Below are positions 8,425 to 15,543 of a stretch of 46,039 nt of DNA, piece after piece (within the stretch, counting starts at the first letter, position 1; each line of letters starts with the position of its first letter). Source of the DNA: Clostridiales bacterium (GTDB lineage: Bacteria > Bacillota > Clostridia > Oscillospirales > Oscillospiraceae). Where the stretch lies: assembly GCA_022772585.1 (NCBI GenBank), contig JALEZN010000081.1, positions 1 through 46,039 on the forward strand, read 5' to 3'. The notes beneath the pieces were generated by a model that was given only the letters and a program-made list of their open reading frames with translations, had not been told where the DNA came from and searched no databases. A program made the translations under genes and the position numbers.

Positions 8425-9011
8425 TACACAATTCCAGCTCTCTCAAAGTGTTTTTTCAGCATTTTATGGCCCAGCAGCGCGCCCAGAATACCGCCCACAA
8501 ACAGCAGCACAAAGCCCACATACAGCATCCAGGAGGGCATCAGGGATTGCAAGGTGTTTGCGTACTGATCACCCATGGAGGTGTGGATGTTTTCCCAATA
8601 CGCTTCGCCGGCAAACCAGAGGTTGGCGGGGCAGCCCATGATACCGAGACAAAAGCAGGCATAGCTCAGAACAGTGACCTTGAATTTCTGATAGCCCCCG
8701 ATTTTAAGTACCACATCGCTTAGAATGCCGCCGAGCACCCAGCCGAGAAGGCCGATCCAACCGTAGCCGATCAGATAGAAGAAGATGCCGCCGATGATAC
8801 CTGTGATAGTCAGCATACCAAACTTCTGAATCTTGGTATAGTAAAGCATCATAGGAATGCCGCAGACGATGGGCCAAATTATGAACAGGAACGGGTAGAC
8901 TACAGGCAGTGCGGTAAGCAGACCGACAACAAAGAAAATAACGAGGGTCATGGCTGTGTAAATGCCGACATTGATGAGATCTTTACCTGTGAGTTTCTTT
9001 GTGTTTTCCAT
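8424..9011 (-). CDS. ECF transporter substrate-binding S component, Trep_Strep/MptD type
   Basis: A 195-aa integral membrane protein with about six membrane segments. It shows the S-component N-terminus (DLINVGIYTAMTLVIFFVVG) and the conserved WPIVCGIPMMLYYTKIQKFG of the Trep_Strep (MptD-like) family. Substrates of this family are poorly defined; some relatives are linked to haem or metal uptake. Placement as first gene of an operon ending in an iron-type DtxR repressor, opposite a siderophore operon, argues for an iron compound (inference). A weak ribosome site (AAAGGAAAT) precedes the ATG. A DtxR-box-like palindrome lies ~85 nt upstream. Confidence 0.85.
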   Translation of the reverse strand: MENTKKLTGKDLINVGIYTAMTLVIFFVVGLLTALPVVYPFLFIIWPIVCGIPMMLYYTKIQKFGMLTITGIIGGIFFYLIGYGWIGLLGWVLGGILSDVVLKIGGYQKFKVTVLSYACFCLGIMGCPANLWFAGEAYWENIHTSMGDQYANTLQSLMPSWMLYVGFVLLFVGGILGALLGHKMLKKHFERAGIV

Positions 9012-9095
9012 TTTTGAATATTTCCTTTCTGAAAAAATTAAGTGTTGAAATGACTCGTGCGAATGGGACGCTGCAGTTTCACCTCCACATCATTT

Positions 9096-9113
9096 GGTTA
9101 GTTTATGCTAACT
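9096..9113. promoter_or_regulatory. DtxR-box-like palindrome upstream of the ECF/DtxR operon
   Basis: GGTTAG (9096-9101) and CTAACT (9108-9113) are separated by six bases (TTTATG), the same geometry as the sites at 415-432 and 516-533. It lies in the leader/promoter region of the leftward ECF operon that encodes the DtxR-type repressor, so it could mediate autoregulation. No convincing -35/-10 pair was found here. Confidence 0.6.
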
Positions 9114-9120
9114 ATTGTGC

Positions 9121-9148
9121 AAAAATTTTGGGGATCAGATCCCCAAAA
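9121..9148 (-). terminator. Intrinsic terminator of the TetR-type regulator gene
   Basis: Arms 9126-9136 and 9138-9148 (TTTTGGGGATC and complement) pair perfectly around one base, and five T residues follow in the leftward direction. The TGA stop codon of the regulator (9135-9137) is part of the hairpin. Confidence 0.8.
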
Positions 9149-9752
9149 CTGTCTGCCATCCGGAGTTGAAAAAAGAGGCAAGCGTGTGAACATATCTCAG
9201 TGCGGCCTCCTTTGGGAAGTTGTGCATAACCACTTCAGCCAGGGATGCAAAATACGCATGGAGCAGAATATGCCACTCCTCTTCCGCCAATCCGCGGATC
9301 TGGATGCCCTGAGATTTCAGTTCCGCAAAGAACTTCAGCGTGACCCGGGTTTCCAGACAGACAACATCATCCAAAAAGGAGGAATACCGCGTACCCTCCG
9401 CCCGCATGAGAAGCAGCCGGAACACATCAAAATGTTCATAGATGTATTCAATAATGACCGACAGCGATTCCTCCGACAGTTTCCAGAGGGATTTCAAGTC
9501 GTCCGTCTTTGCCAGTTCCATGTGCTCATTTACCGACGCCTCATAGATGGCCTTGACCTCCTGGACAACAGGCTCCACCAGCGCGCCGAACAGAGCTTCC
9601 TTATCGTCAAAGTGGTTATAAAAAGCTCCGTTAGTCACATGGGCGTCCTTGCAGATCTCCCGGATGCTGGCCCGCTCAAAGCCATATTCCAGAAAGTGCT
9701 TTTGGGCGCAGAGCAAAAGATTTTCGTGGGTCTGCTGAAAGTCTCTTGACAT
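9135..9752 (-). CDS. TetR-family transcriptional regulator
   Basis: A 205-aa repressor with the N-terminal TetR helix-turn-helix at about residues 22-46 (ASIREICKDAHVTNGAFYNHF) and a helical ligand-binding domain in the remainder. The gene is divergent from two ABC half-transporter genes, the standard arrangement for a TetR repressor that controls its neighbour transporter. A near-perfect 28-bp palindrome lies in the shared intergenic region over its own promoter (TTGAAT, 18-nt spacer, TGTAAT on the minus strand). The ligand is unknown. Given the iron island, a siderophore or a toxic substrate of the transporter are options. Confidence 0.92.
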   Translation of the reverse strand: MSRDFQQTHENLLLCAQKHFLEYGFERASIREICKDAHVTNGAFYNHFDDKEALFGALVEPVVQEVKAIYEASVNEHMELAKTDDLKSLWKLSEESLSVIIEYIYEHFDVFRLLLMRAEGTRYSSFLDDVVCLETRVTLKFFAELKSQGIQIRGLAEEEWHILLHAYFASLAEVVMHNFPKEAALRYVHTLASFFNSGWQTVLGI

Positions 9753-9777
9753 TCGCCATCCCTCCGTCCTATACTAA

Positions 9778-9805
9778 AATTACACTGTAATATTACGATG
9801 TAATT
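9778..9805. promoter_or_regulatory. TetR-type operator palindrome
   Basis: Outer arms AATTACA (9778-9784) and TGTAATT (9799-9805) enclose inner arms GTAAT and ATTAC (9787-9796). Of 14 possible base pairs, 12 match. The site overlaps the leftward promoter of the regulator gene (-35 ATTCAA complement 9803-9808, -10 ATTACA complement 9779-9784) and lies 73-100 nt upstream of the rightward transporter start. Binding by the adjacent TetR protein is inferred. Confidence 0.75.
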
Positions 9806-9877
9806 CAAATTTTAGCACAGGGTACTTGAAATTGCAATACCCTCCTTGTATTTTTTGTGCCTGAAAGGAGGCTGGCT

Positions 9878-11629
9878 ATGAAGTCGAAAGAACCGGGAAC
9901 AATTCGGCAGCTATTCGCTTTCGTGGGAGAGAGCAACGGTAAAATGCGCCTCTCCATCTTCCTGGCTGTCTTGGGAGAACTGTTTGGCATGGGACCATTT
10001 CTAATGGTGGCTGTCCTCGCGGACGCCCTGTACTGGGGGACTGCAGCGCCCACGCTGGTATTGTTTCTCTGCGGAGGCGCCGCAGTTTGCCAGATCATAA
10101 AAATGCTGCTTACCTGGCGGTCCTCCCTGATGTCCCACAAAATTTCTTTTACCATACTGAAAAATATCCGGGAGGCTATTACCGACCGGATGGCGAAGGT
10201 CCCCATGGGCATCATGCTGGAAACACCCACAGGGGCTTTCAAGAATCTGATCGTGGACAATGTGGCAAAGTTGGAGGACTCCATGGCCCATTTCATGCCG
10301 GAACTGCCCTCCAACATCGCTGCACCCCTATGCAGTATTCTTTTGATCTTCCTGCTGGACTGGCGGATGGGGCTGGCCGCACTGGTGACAATTCCGCTGG
10401 GCACCCTCTTTTTTGCCGCCATGATGCGGGGATATGGGCCGCGCATGGAGAACTACATGCGATCTGCCAACGAGATGAACAGTACTCTGGTGGAGTATGT
10501 CAACGGCATTCAGGTCATCAAGGCATTCAACCAGTCCGCAGCTTCCTATGGAAAGTATGCCGATTCTGTCCGCTATTTCCACGATTCCACCATGGCATGG
10601 TGGAGCCAGTGCTGGCTTTGGAACGCGGCAGCCCGGGCGGTCCTCCCTTCTACGCTTCTGGGAACCCTTCCAGTGGGAGCGTGGCTCTACATGGAGGGAA
10701 GTCTTTCTCTCCCTGTCTTTCTGGTGGCCTTGGTGGTGCCTCTGGGTTTTATTGCGCCGCTGATGAAGGTCTCCGCGGCTATGGAGCAGGTCAGCATGAT
10801 CAAAGGCAACCTGGAACAAGTCACCACCTTTTTGAAAACACCGAAGCTTGTCCGCCCCACAGAGCCTGCGAAGCTTGGGGAGCGGTGTTATCAATTTGAG
10901 GATGTCCATTTTGCTTACAATGAATCCGAAGTTCTCCACGGTATCTCATTCCAGACACAGCCCGGTACCATGACCGCCATTGTTGGTCCATCCGGCTCCG
11001 GGAAGTCTACGATTGCTAAGCTGATGGCCGGCTTTTGGGATGTAACCTCCGGTACAGTTCGCTTTGGCGGGCAGGATATTCGCAACATTCCGTTTGGACA
11101 GCTCATGGGTGAAATCAGCTATGTAGCCCAGGACAATTTTCTCTTTGATAAATCCATTCGGGAAAACATCCGCATGGGAAACCCTGACGCCAGCGACGGG
11201 GAGGTAGAGGCTGCGGCCAAGGCTGCCAACTGCCACGACTTTATCATGCAGTTAGAGCAGGGCTATGATACCATGGTTGGCGATGCTGGGGACCGCCTCT
11301 CCGGCGGAGAACGGCAGCGCATCACCATTGCGCGGGCCATGCTCAAGCAGGCGTCCGTCATCATTTTGGACGAGGCGACCGCCTATGCCGACCCCGAGAA
11401 CGAAGCGCTGATTCAGCAGGCTATCAGCAAGCTGGTGGCGGGAAAGTCTCTGATTGTCGTGGCCCACCGGCTGAATACGATCCGCAATGCCGACCAGATA
11501 TTGGTTGTTGCCAATGGAGAGATTGTGGGCCGGGGCATCCATGAGGAGCTTCTGCAGAACTGCCCCCTTTACCGAAAGATGTGGCAAGACTACGTCGGCT
11601 CTATGGAAGGAGTCACAGAAGATGTTTGA
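9878..11629 (+). CDS. ABC half-transporter, exporter fold (IrtA/YbtP-like), first of a pair
   Basis: A 583-aa protein with an N-terminal six-helix membrane domain (about residues 20-310) fused to an ATPase domain. The ATPase shows Walker A GPSGSGKST (370-378), signature LSGGERQR (474-481) and Walker B VIILDEATA (494-502). ATG 9878 is chosen over GTG 9857 because GAAAGGAGG lies 7 nt upstream. It forms a probable heterodimer with the next gene, whose start overlaps its end by 8 nt. Exporter-fold pairs such as IrtAB and YbtPQ import iron-siderophores, while others export drugs. The iron context favours a siderophore-related role, but direction is not readable. Confidence 0.92.
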   Translation: MKSKEPGTIRQLFAFVGESNGKMRLSIFLAVLGELFGMGPFLMVAVLADALYWGTAAPTLVLFLCGGAAVCQIIKMLLTWRSSLMSHKISFTILKNIREAITDRMAKVPMGIMLETPTGAFKNLIVDNVAKLEDSMAHFMPELPSNIAAPLCSILLIFLLDWRMGLAALVTIPLGTLFFAAMMRGYGPRMENYMRSANEMNSTLVEYVNGIQVIKAFNQSAASYGKYADSVRYFHDSTMAWWSQCWLWNAAARAVLPSTLLGTLPVGAWLYMEGSLSLPVFLVALVVPLGFIAPLMKVSAAMEQVSMIKGNLEQVTTFLKTPKLVRPTEPAKLGERCYQFEDVHFAYNESEVLHGISFQTQPGTMTAIVGPSGSGKSTIAKLMAGFWDVTSGTVRFGGQDIRNIPFGQLMGEISYVAQDNFLFDKSIRENIRMGNPDASDGEVEAAAKAANCHDFIMQLEQGYDTMVGDAGDRLSGGERQRITIARAMLKQASVIILDEATAYADPENEALIQQAISKLVAGKSLIVVAHRLNTIRNADQILVVANGEIVGRGIHEELLQNCPLYRKMWQDYVGSMEGVTEDV

Positions 11630-13346
11630 AATGATTCGCCGTGTCTTTAAGATTGCAGGAAATAGCCGGGGAAAGATCGTGGCAGGCATCGTCTGCAACA
11701 TTCTGAAATCGTTCTTCAACGGTTTTATGATGTTCGGCGTGTTCTGGGTTTTACTTCATCTGGATAATCTGACACCAACTATTATTGGACAGGCATTCTG
11801 CGTAATTCTGGGCAGTGTACTGGGCTGCTTTTTCTTCCAATGGATGTATGATCGTACCATGAGCGGGTCCGGCTATGACATTTTCCGGGATTACCGCCTG
11901 GAGATTGGGGACCGGCTGAAGCAGGCACCCATGGGATATTTCTCAGAACAAAATCTGGGCACCATTCAGGCCATGCTCACCACCACGATTGCCGACCTGG
12001 AGGGGTACTCCATGCTGGCGATTGAGCAGATGACCAGCGGTGTGGCTATGGCTGTACTGATGTCCGTGATGATGTTCCTTTTCAGCCCGGTGATTGCAGG
12101 ATTGAGCCTTGTAGGGCTGGCACTTGGGATGCTGGTCCTGCGTCGGGTGAGGCTTCGCGCTGCCCAATATGCCCCCATTTACCAGGAGGCCCAGGAGCAT
12201 CTGGTCGGCAAGGTGATGGAATATATACGGGGTATTTCGGTGCTGCGTTCTTTTTCCAAAGGCGAGGAGGGACAGGAGGAAGTCCGCACTGCGTTCCAGA
12301 AAAAATGGGATGCGGACTATGGTCAGGAAAAGGCTACGGCTGGTGTCCTCCGTTTCTATGGACTGACCTTTAAGATCATGAGCTGTGTGCTGATTGCGGC
12401 GGCGGCTCTGCTGTATCTGGCGGGGCAGATCAGCCTGCCTTATTGCCTGACTTTCCTGTTCTGTGCTTTTACAGTCTATTCCGACTTAGAGATGATGGGC
12501 AACAGCGCCTTTCTGAGTAAAAAGATCAATACGGAACTGGACCGGCTGGAGGAGGTCACCGACATTCCAAAGATGGATACCAGCGCGGAGAAACTGGTTG
12601 TTTCCCACTATGGTATTTCTTTGGAACATATCTCATTTGGCTATGGGGACCGCCGGATAATCCATGATATTTCACTGGAAATTCCGGAACATACCACCTG
12701 CGCGATTGTAGGACCCTCCGGTAGCGGCAAGACCACACTCTGCAATCTGATTGCCCGCTTTTGGGATGTGCAGGAGGGGATAGTCCGAATTGGCGGGAAA
12801 AATGTGAGAAACTATACCGCAGACAGTGTGCTGGAACACATCAGCATGGTCTTTCAGAATGTATATCTCTTTCATGATTCTGTGGAAAATAACATCCGGT
12901 TTGGACGGCCAGAAGCTACCCATGAGCAAGTGATGGAAGCTGCAAAACGGGCCTGCTGCCATGACTTCATTCTATCTCTTCCGAATGGGTACGATACGAT
13001 CATCGGAGAAGGCGGCTCCACTCTCTCCGGAGGAGAAAAGCAGCGTATTTCCATCGCCAAGGCCATTTTGAAAGATGCGCCTATCATTATTCTGGATGAA
13101 GCCACTTCCAGCGTCGACCCAGAGAACGAGCAAGCGCTCTTGTCCGCAATTCAGGAGCTAACAAAGAATAAGACTCTAATTTCTATTGCTCACCGCCTGA
13201 GTACTGTCCGGAATGCTGACCAGATTATTGTAATAGACCATGGACGGATTATCCAAAGGGGAACGCACGAGGAATTATTGTCAATAGATGGAATGTATCG
13301 AAGGTTTCTATCTCTGCGCGCAGAAGCTGTAGGGTGGCGTCTGTGA
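11622..13346 (+). CDS. ABC half-transporter, exporter fold (IrtB/YbtQ-like), second of a pair
   Basis: A 574-aa partner of the preceding half-transporter: six membrane segments followed by an ATPase domain with Walker A GPSGSGKTT, signature LSGGEKQR and Walker B IIILDEATSSVDPENE. The start at ATG 11622 has AAGGAG at 11606-11611 and an 8-nt overlap with the upstream gene, so the two are translationally coupled. Both ATPase sites keep the catalytic glutamate after Walker B, so neither half appears degenerate. A strong terminator follows. Together with the divergent TetR gene this is a complete regulated transporter unit. Confidence 0.92.
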   Translation: MFEMIRRVFKIAGNSRGKIVAGIVCNILKSFFNGFMMFGVFWVLLHLDNLTPTIIGQAFCVILGSVLGCFFFQWMYDRTMSGSGYDIFRDYRLEIGDRLKQAPMGYFSEQNLGTIQAMLTTTIADLEGYSMLAIEQMTSGVAMAVLMSVMMFLFSPVIAGLSLVGLALGMLVLRRVRLRAAQYAPIYQEAQEHLVGKVMEYIRGISVLRSFSKGEEGQEEVRTAFQKKWDADYGQEKATAGVLRFYGLTFKIMSCVLIAAAALLYLAGQISLPYCLTFLFCAFTVYSDLEMMGNSAFLSKKINTELDRLEEVTDIPKMDTSAEKLVVSHYGISLEHISFGYGDRRIIHDISLEIPEHTTCAIVGPSGSGKTTLCNLIARFWDVQEGIVRIGGKNVRNYTADSVLEHISMVFQNVYLFHDSVENNIRFGRPEATHEQVMEAAKRACCHDFILSLPNGYDTIIGEGGSTLSGGEKQRISIAKAILKDAPIIILDEATSSVDPENEQALLSAIQELTKNKTLISIAHRLSTVRNADQIIVIDHGRIIQRGTHEELLSIDGMYRRFLSLRAEAVGWRL

Positions 13347-13361
13347 TAGATAGCACACTAT

Positions 13362-13409
13362 AAAGAATGGCTGTGGTGGTCTTAGTTCCGCCACAGCCAT
13401 TCTTTTAAA
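13362..13409 (+). terminator. Intrinsic terminator after the ABC half-transporter pair
   Basis: A 15-bp perfect stem (13362-13376 with 13391-13405), which can extend by three further pairs in the loop, ends in TTCTTTTA. The bases up to 13502 hold no gene. Confidence 0.85.
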
Positions 13410-13502
13410 GCTGCTATTACGCCCATAAATAATAATCCATTAATAGGCAGAGTATCAAGAACACAAAGGGTTAGGGAGAAAAGTACATTCCTCTTTCGAG
13501 CC

Positions 13503-13733
13503 TCATTTTTCTATCTTTTCTGGTGGTATAAATTCTAATAGATCGCCGATCTCACAATTCAACACCGTACAAAGCCTTGCGAGGACATCTATATCTAAAC
13601 GAGTAATTTGGTTTTTACAATAATTATTGATCTGCGTCCGCTGCATCTCAGCCCGATGGCTCAGCATGTTCTTGCTAAGACCGGATGCCTTCAACAGCTC
13701 GTCCAGCTTAATCCGAATAGTTCCATATTCCAC
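13503..13733 (-). CDS. Small Cro/CI-type helix-turn-helix regulator
   Basis: A 76-aa protein consisting almost entirely of one HTH domain of the YozG-like class: LDELLKASGLSKNMLSHRAE, RTQINNYCKN, then LDIDVLARLCTVLNCEIGDLLEF. GTG 13733 is preferred as start because GGAGGG lies 8 nt upstream; an in-frame TTG 12 codons earlier has no such site. It marks the left edge of a mobile-element-like module and reads towards the iron island. DNA targets are unknown. Regulators of this size often control excision or transfer genes of integrated elements. Confidence 0.82.
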   Translation of the reverse strand: MEYGTIRIKLDELLKASGLSKNMLSHRAEMQRTQINNYCKNQITRLDIDVLARLCTVLNCEIGDLLEFIPPEKIEK

Positions 13734-14109
13734 TTGCCAACCCTCCGACCACAAGAAATATGTTGACAAGTTTAGTGTACCCTTGGTAGAATAGAAAAAT
13801 AAGATGTAGAAAATCTTGTCAGACTAATTGCACATATAGAATGCACAGTTTTGGCTGGTTCTTTTTAGCCAATATGAATATATAATAATACAAAAAGCGG
13901 ATAATCTTCAAATTTCAGTAAAACTGCCTAAAACCTAAGCGATTTCTAAGAAACCCCCAAAAATTCCCTATTATAATACCCCCATCGAAACGGTGAGGGG
14001 AAACGCACTTTTTGTCTGTTATCCCCGCAAGGGGAGAATATGGCAGGAAAGCGTATAGGGAGCAATGAACACCCGCCGGGGGTCAGGGAAAAAAGAGTAA
14101 CATTACATA

Positions 14110-14142
14110 CCGCAATCCTCCAAGGGGTTGCGGTTCTTTTTT
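14110..14142 (+). terminator. Intrinsic terminator or attenuator 1 in the regulator leader
   Basis: CCGCAATCC (14110-14118) pairs with GGGTTGCGG (14125-14133), with one G-U pair, and is followed by TTCTTTTTT. It lies ~220 nt before the regulator gene at 14356. Upstream, 13734-14109 is AT-rich with a TATAAT at 13972-13977 but no confident gene. Confidence 0.7.
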
Positions 14143-14206
14143 ATTCGACACCATTTGTCCTTACTCACTATATACCGCTAAAGCTCGGCAAATATTTCTC
14201 TTCGTA

Positions 14207-14236
14207 TGCACTCACCGCACGGTGGGTGCATTTTTT
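14207..14236 (+). terminator. Intrinsic terminator or attenuator 2 in the regulator leader
   Basis: TGCACTCACCG (14207-14217) pairs with CGGTGGGTGCA (14220-14230), one pair being U-G, directly followed by six T residues. It is the second rho-independent signal within 100 nt. A further perfect inverted repeat (14311-14319 with 14327-14335, GAAATTTGG arms) lies just before the regulator start. Confidence 0.75.
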
Positions 14237-14355
14237 GTTTGTCGAAAAATGGCGGCCTCTGCTCAGCGTCCGGTATGTCCGGTCGCTCCATTGCCGCGAC
14301 CCACCGCTCCGAAATTTGGTTCGCATCCAAATTTCAGAAGACGGAGTAAATCACC

Positions 14356-14643
14356 ATGTACTTTAATAGAGAGGACTATGGTTCAAGGATCAGGAGCTTG
14401 CGAAAAAAGCGTGGGCTCACACAGGAGCAGTTGGCAGAGAAGATGAATGTCAGCACTCCATACATCGCAAAAATCGAAACTGGAAAGCAAACTGGCCCAG
14501 TCGAGCTGGCCGTAGAATTTGCAGCATTCTTTGAGGTTTCTCTGGATTATCTCTTGGTGGGAAAAGGAGGTTTTGCGGAGGAACAGAAGCGCGGACTGCG
14601 GATGGCCATCTCTCTACTGTCCGAATTGGAGGCATCTCTCTAA
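14356..14643 (+). CDS. XRE-family transcriptional regulator
   Basis: A 95-aa protein with a canonical Cro/CI HTH (residues ~9-66). RIRSLRKKRGLTQEQLAEKM leads into the recognition region NVSTPYIAKIETGKQ and ends with the VSLDYLLVG motif common to XRE regulators. A short C-terminal helix could support dimerisation. The start has CGGAG about 10 nt upstream. It is oriented towards the recombinase cassette and is preceded by two tandem terminators, so its expression may depend on read-through. It probably regulates the mobile module; targets are unknown. Confidence 0.88.
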   Translation: MYFNREDYGSRIRSLRKKRGLTQEQLAEKMNVSTPYIAKIETGKQTGPVELAVEFAAFFEVSLDYLLVGKGGFAEEQKRGLRMAISLLSELEASL

Positions 14644-14677
14644 AAACTTTCCATTTTGGGTTGGTAAACTTTCCATT
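14644..14677 (+). repeat. Two direct repeats with 22-bp period
   Basis: AAACTTTCCATT occurs at 14644-14655 and again at 14666-14677, immediately after the stop of the XRE gene. A 22-bp period places both copies on nearly the same DNA face, so they could be protein-binding half-sites. Function is unknown. Confidence 0.5.
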
Positions 14678-14753
14678 CTGTTTCTGTTGGAAGTATACGC
14701 ACGGAGTTACAATCTTCGTGAGATCAAAACATCTCAGAGCGAACCTTGAAAAA

Positions 14754-15083
14754 CACCGCCCCAGGCGGTCATATCCGGCAACTTGAATACCTTAGCTGAT
14801 CGGGAGAGCGTCAGGCCGAGTGCGCGAAGACCACCTGTGCGGAGCAGATCCGCATCAAAGGACGGCCAAATAAGGTGCAGAGCGATACCCACTCAGGCCA
14901 AGGCAGCCTTGGCAAGCTGTCCCCGCCATGACCCCGTCAGCCTACAATGATACTTCTGCTTACGCAGCTCGGAGAGATCCTCGGAGGGGTGAGAGTCCCA
15001 TGATGTGCGCCAGCGCAGTTCAAGTTGCCGCCCTGCCTGGGGAAGTAGTGTCGAATACAGGCGACTAAGCAGCATCAAGAAAC
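14754..15083 (+). ncRNA. Candidate structured RNA resembling HEARO/omega RNA, without an adjacent nuclease gene
   Basis: This 330-nt stretch has no plausible coding frame but is rich in hairpins: ACCGCC/GGCGGT (14755-14769), TGCGGA/TCCGCA (14838-14854) and GCCAAGG/CCTTGGC (14897-14913). Several unpaired-looking blocks match, from memory, conserved pieces of HEARO (IscB-associated omega) RNAs: GTGCAGAGCGATACCCACTC (14875-14894), GGGGTGAGAGTCCC (14986-14999), CAGTTCAAGTTG (15016-15027) and the 3' end GCATCAAGAAAC (15072-15083). No iscB or isrB gene follows; instead a terminator closes the transcript. It may be a stand-alone omega RNA or a remnant. The family call is recalled, not computed. Confidence 0.5.
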
Positions 15084-15086
15084 AAA

Positions 15087-15155
15087 GGGCCGCTCCAGAC
15101 TCGGAGCCTACACTCGCTCACCTGACCTTTGGGAGCGGCCCTCTGTTTTTCTTTT
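15087..15155 (+). terminator. Terminator after the HEARO-like RNA
   Basis: GGGCCGCTCC (15087-15096) pairs perfectly with GGAGCGGCCC (15132-15141), with a 35-nt loop and a following T-rich tract (TCTGTTTTTCTTTT). It would end a transcript covering the structured RNA. Confidence 0.7.
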
Positions 15156-15300
15156 GATAGCAGAAATATGGGATCTGATCACAGTACATCCTCTTCTTCT
15201 CAACCTCCGTTTCTCTGAGTTCTTCATCTTTCCCCCTCTACACTCCTCTTCCTTTTCTCCTCAAACTCCCTGATCGGGTCCCATATTTCTGTTATCAAAA
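15152..15300 (+). other. Long RNA hairpin with a pyrimidine-rich loop
   Basis: Positions 15152-15180 and 15272-15300 form 29 uninterrupted base pairs, 26 Watson-Crick and three G-U. The three non-identical positions (15160, 15174, 15176) pair only in plus-strand RNA and would be A-C mismatches in the complementary strand, so selection on a rightward transcript is likely. The 91-nt loop is almost purely C/T and contains anti-Shine-Dalgarno-like CCTCC and CTCCTC. It directly precedes the small gene at 15328 and the recombinase cassette, so a role in translational control is possible. Confidence 0.7.
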
Positions 15301-15327
15301 ACAAATCCACGAAAGCGAGGAAACGAG

Positions 15328-15468
15328 ATGACAAATATCGATTTGTGCGGCATTGCCCAACTGCTCCGCACGCTGATAGAGCAGAAGAAAACCACAGAAA
15401 GAGAGGCCCGCAAAATTTTGGCCAGAATTGCCGCACAGACCGGTGCGGACATTATCCTTTCTTTCTGA
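15328..15468 (+). CDS. Small conserved-looking protein at the head of the recombinase cassette
   Basis: A 46-aa reading frame starts at ATG 15328, 7 nt after GCGAGG, and ends at TGA 15466-15468. The product is one amphipathic, charged helix region (LLRTLIEQKKTTEREARKIL) followed by ARIAAQTGADIILSF. Length and pattern recall tiny SHOCT-like helical proteins, but no family is assigned. It lies 28 nt after the long RNA hairpin and 75 nt before the first recombinase, in the same orientation, so it is probably co-transcribed. It might help recombinase assembly or directionality; this is speculation from position. Confidence 0.6.
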   Translation: MTNIDLCGIAQLLRTLIEQKKTTEREARKILARIAAQTGADIILSF

Positions 15469-15543
15469 AATCGCACTCTTTTCAATAGCTATTTCAAAGG
15501 TGTTGTGGTATTGTTTGTGTTGCAAAAAAGGAGGTGAACTGAC

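Noticed and set aside
14040-14366. Open frame of 108 codons after GGGGAG in the XRE leader
   Set aside because: It runs through both intrinsic terminators and hairpins and has no protein character. A short leader peptide from the same ATG is possible, but not the full frame.
14754-15083. Group I or group II intron
   Set aside because: No domain V-type sequence, no GTGYG 5' end, no group I core motifs and no intron-encoded protein were seen.
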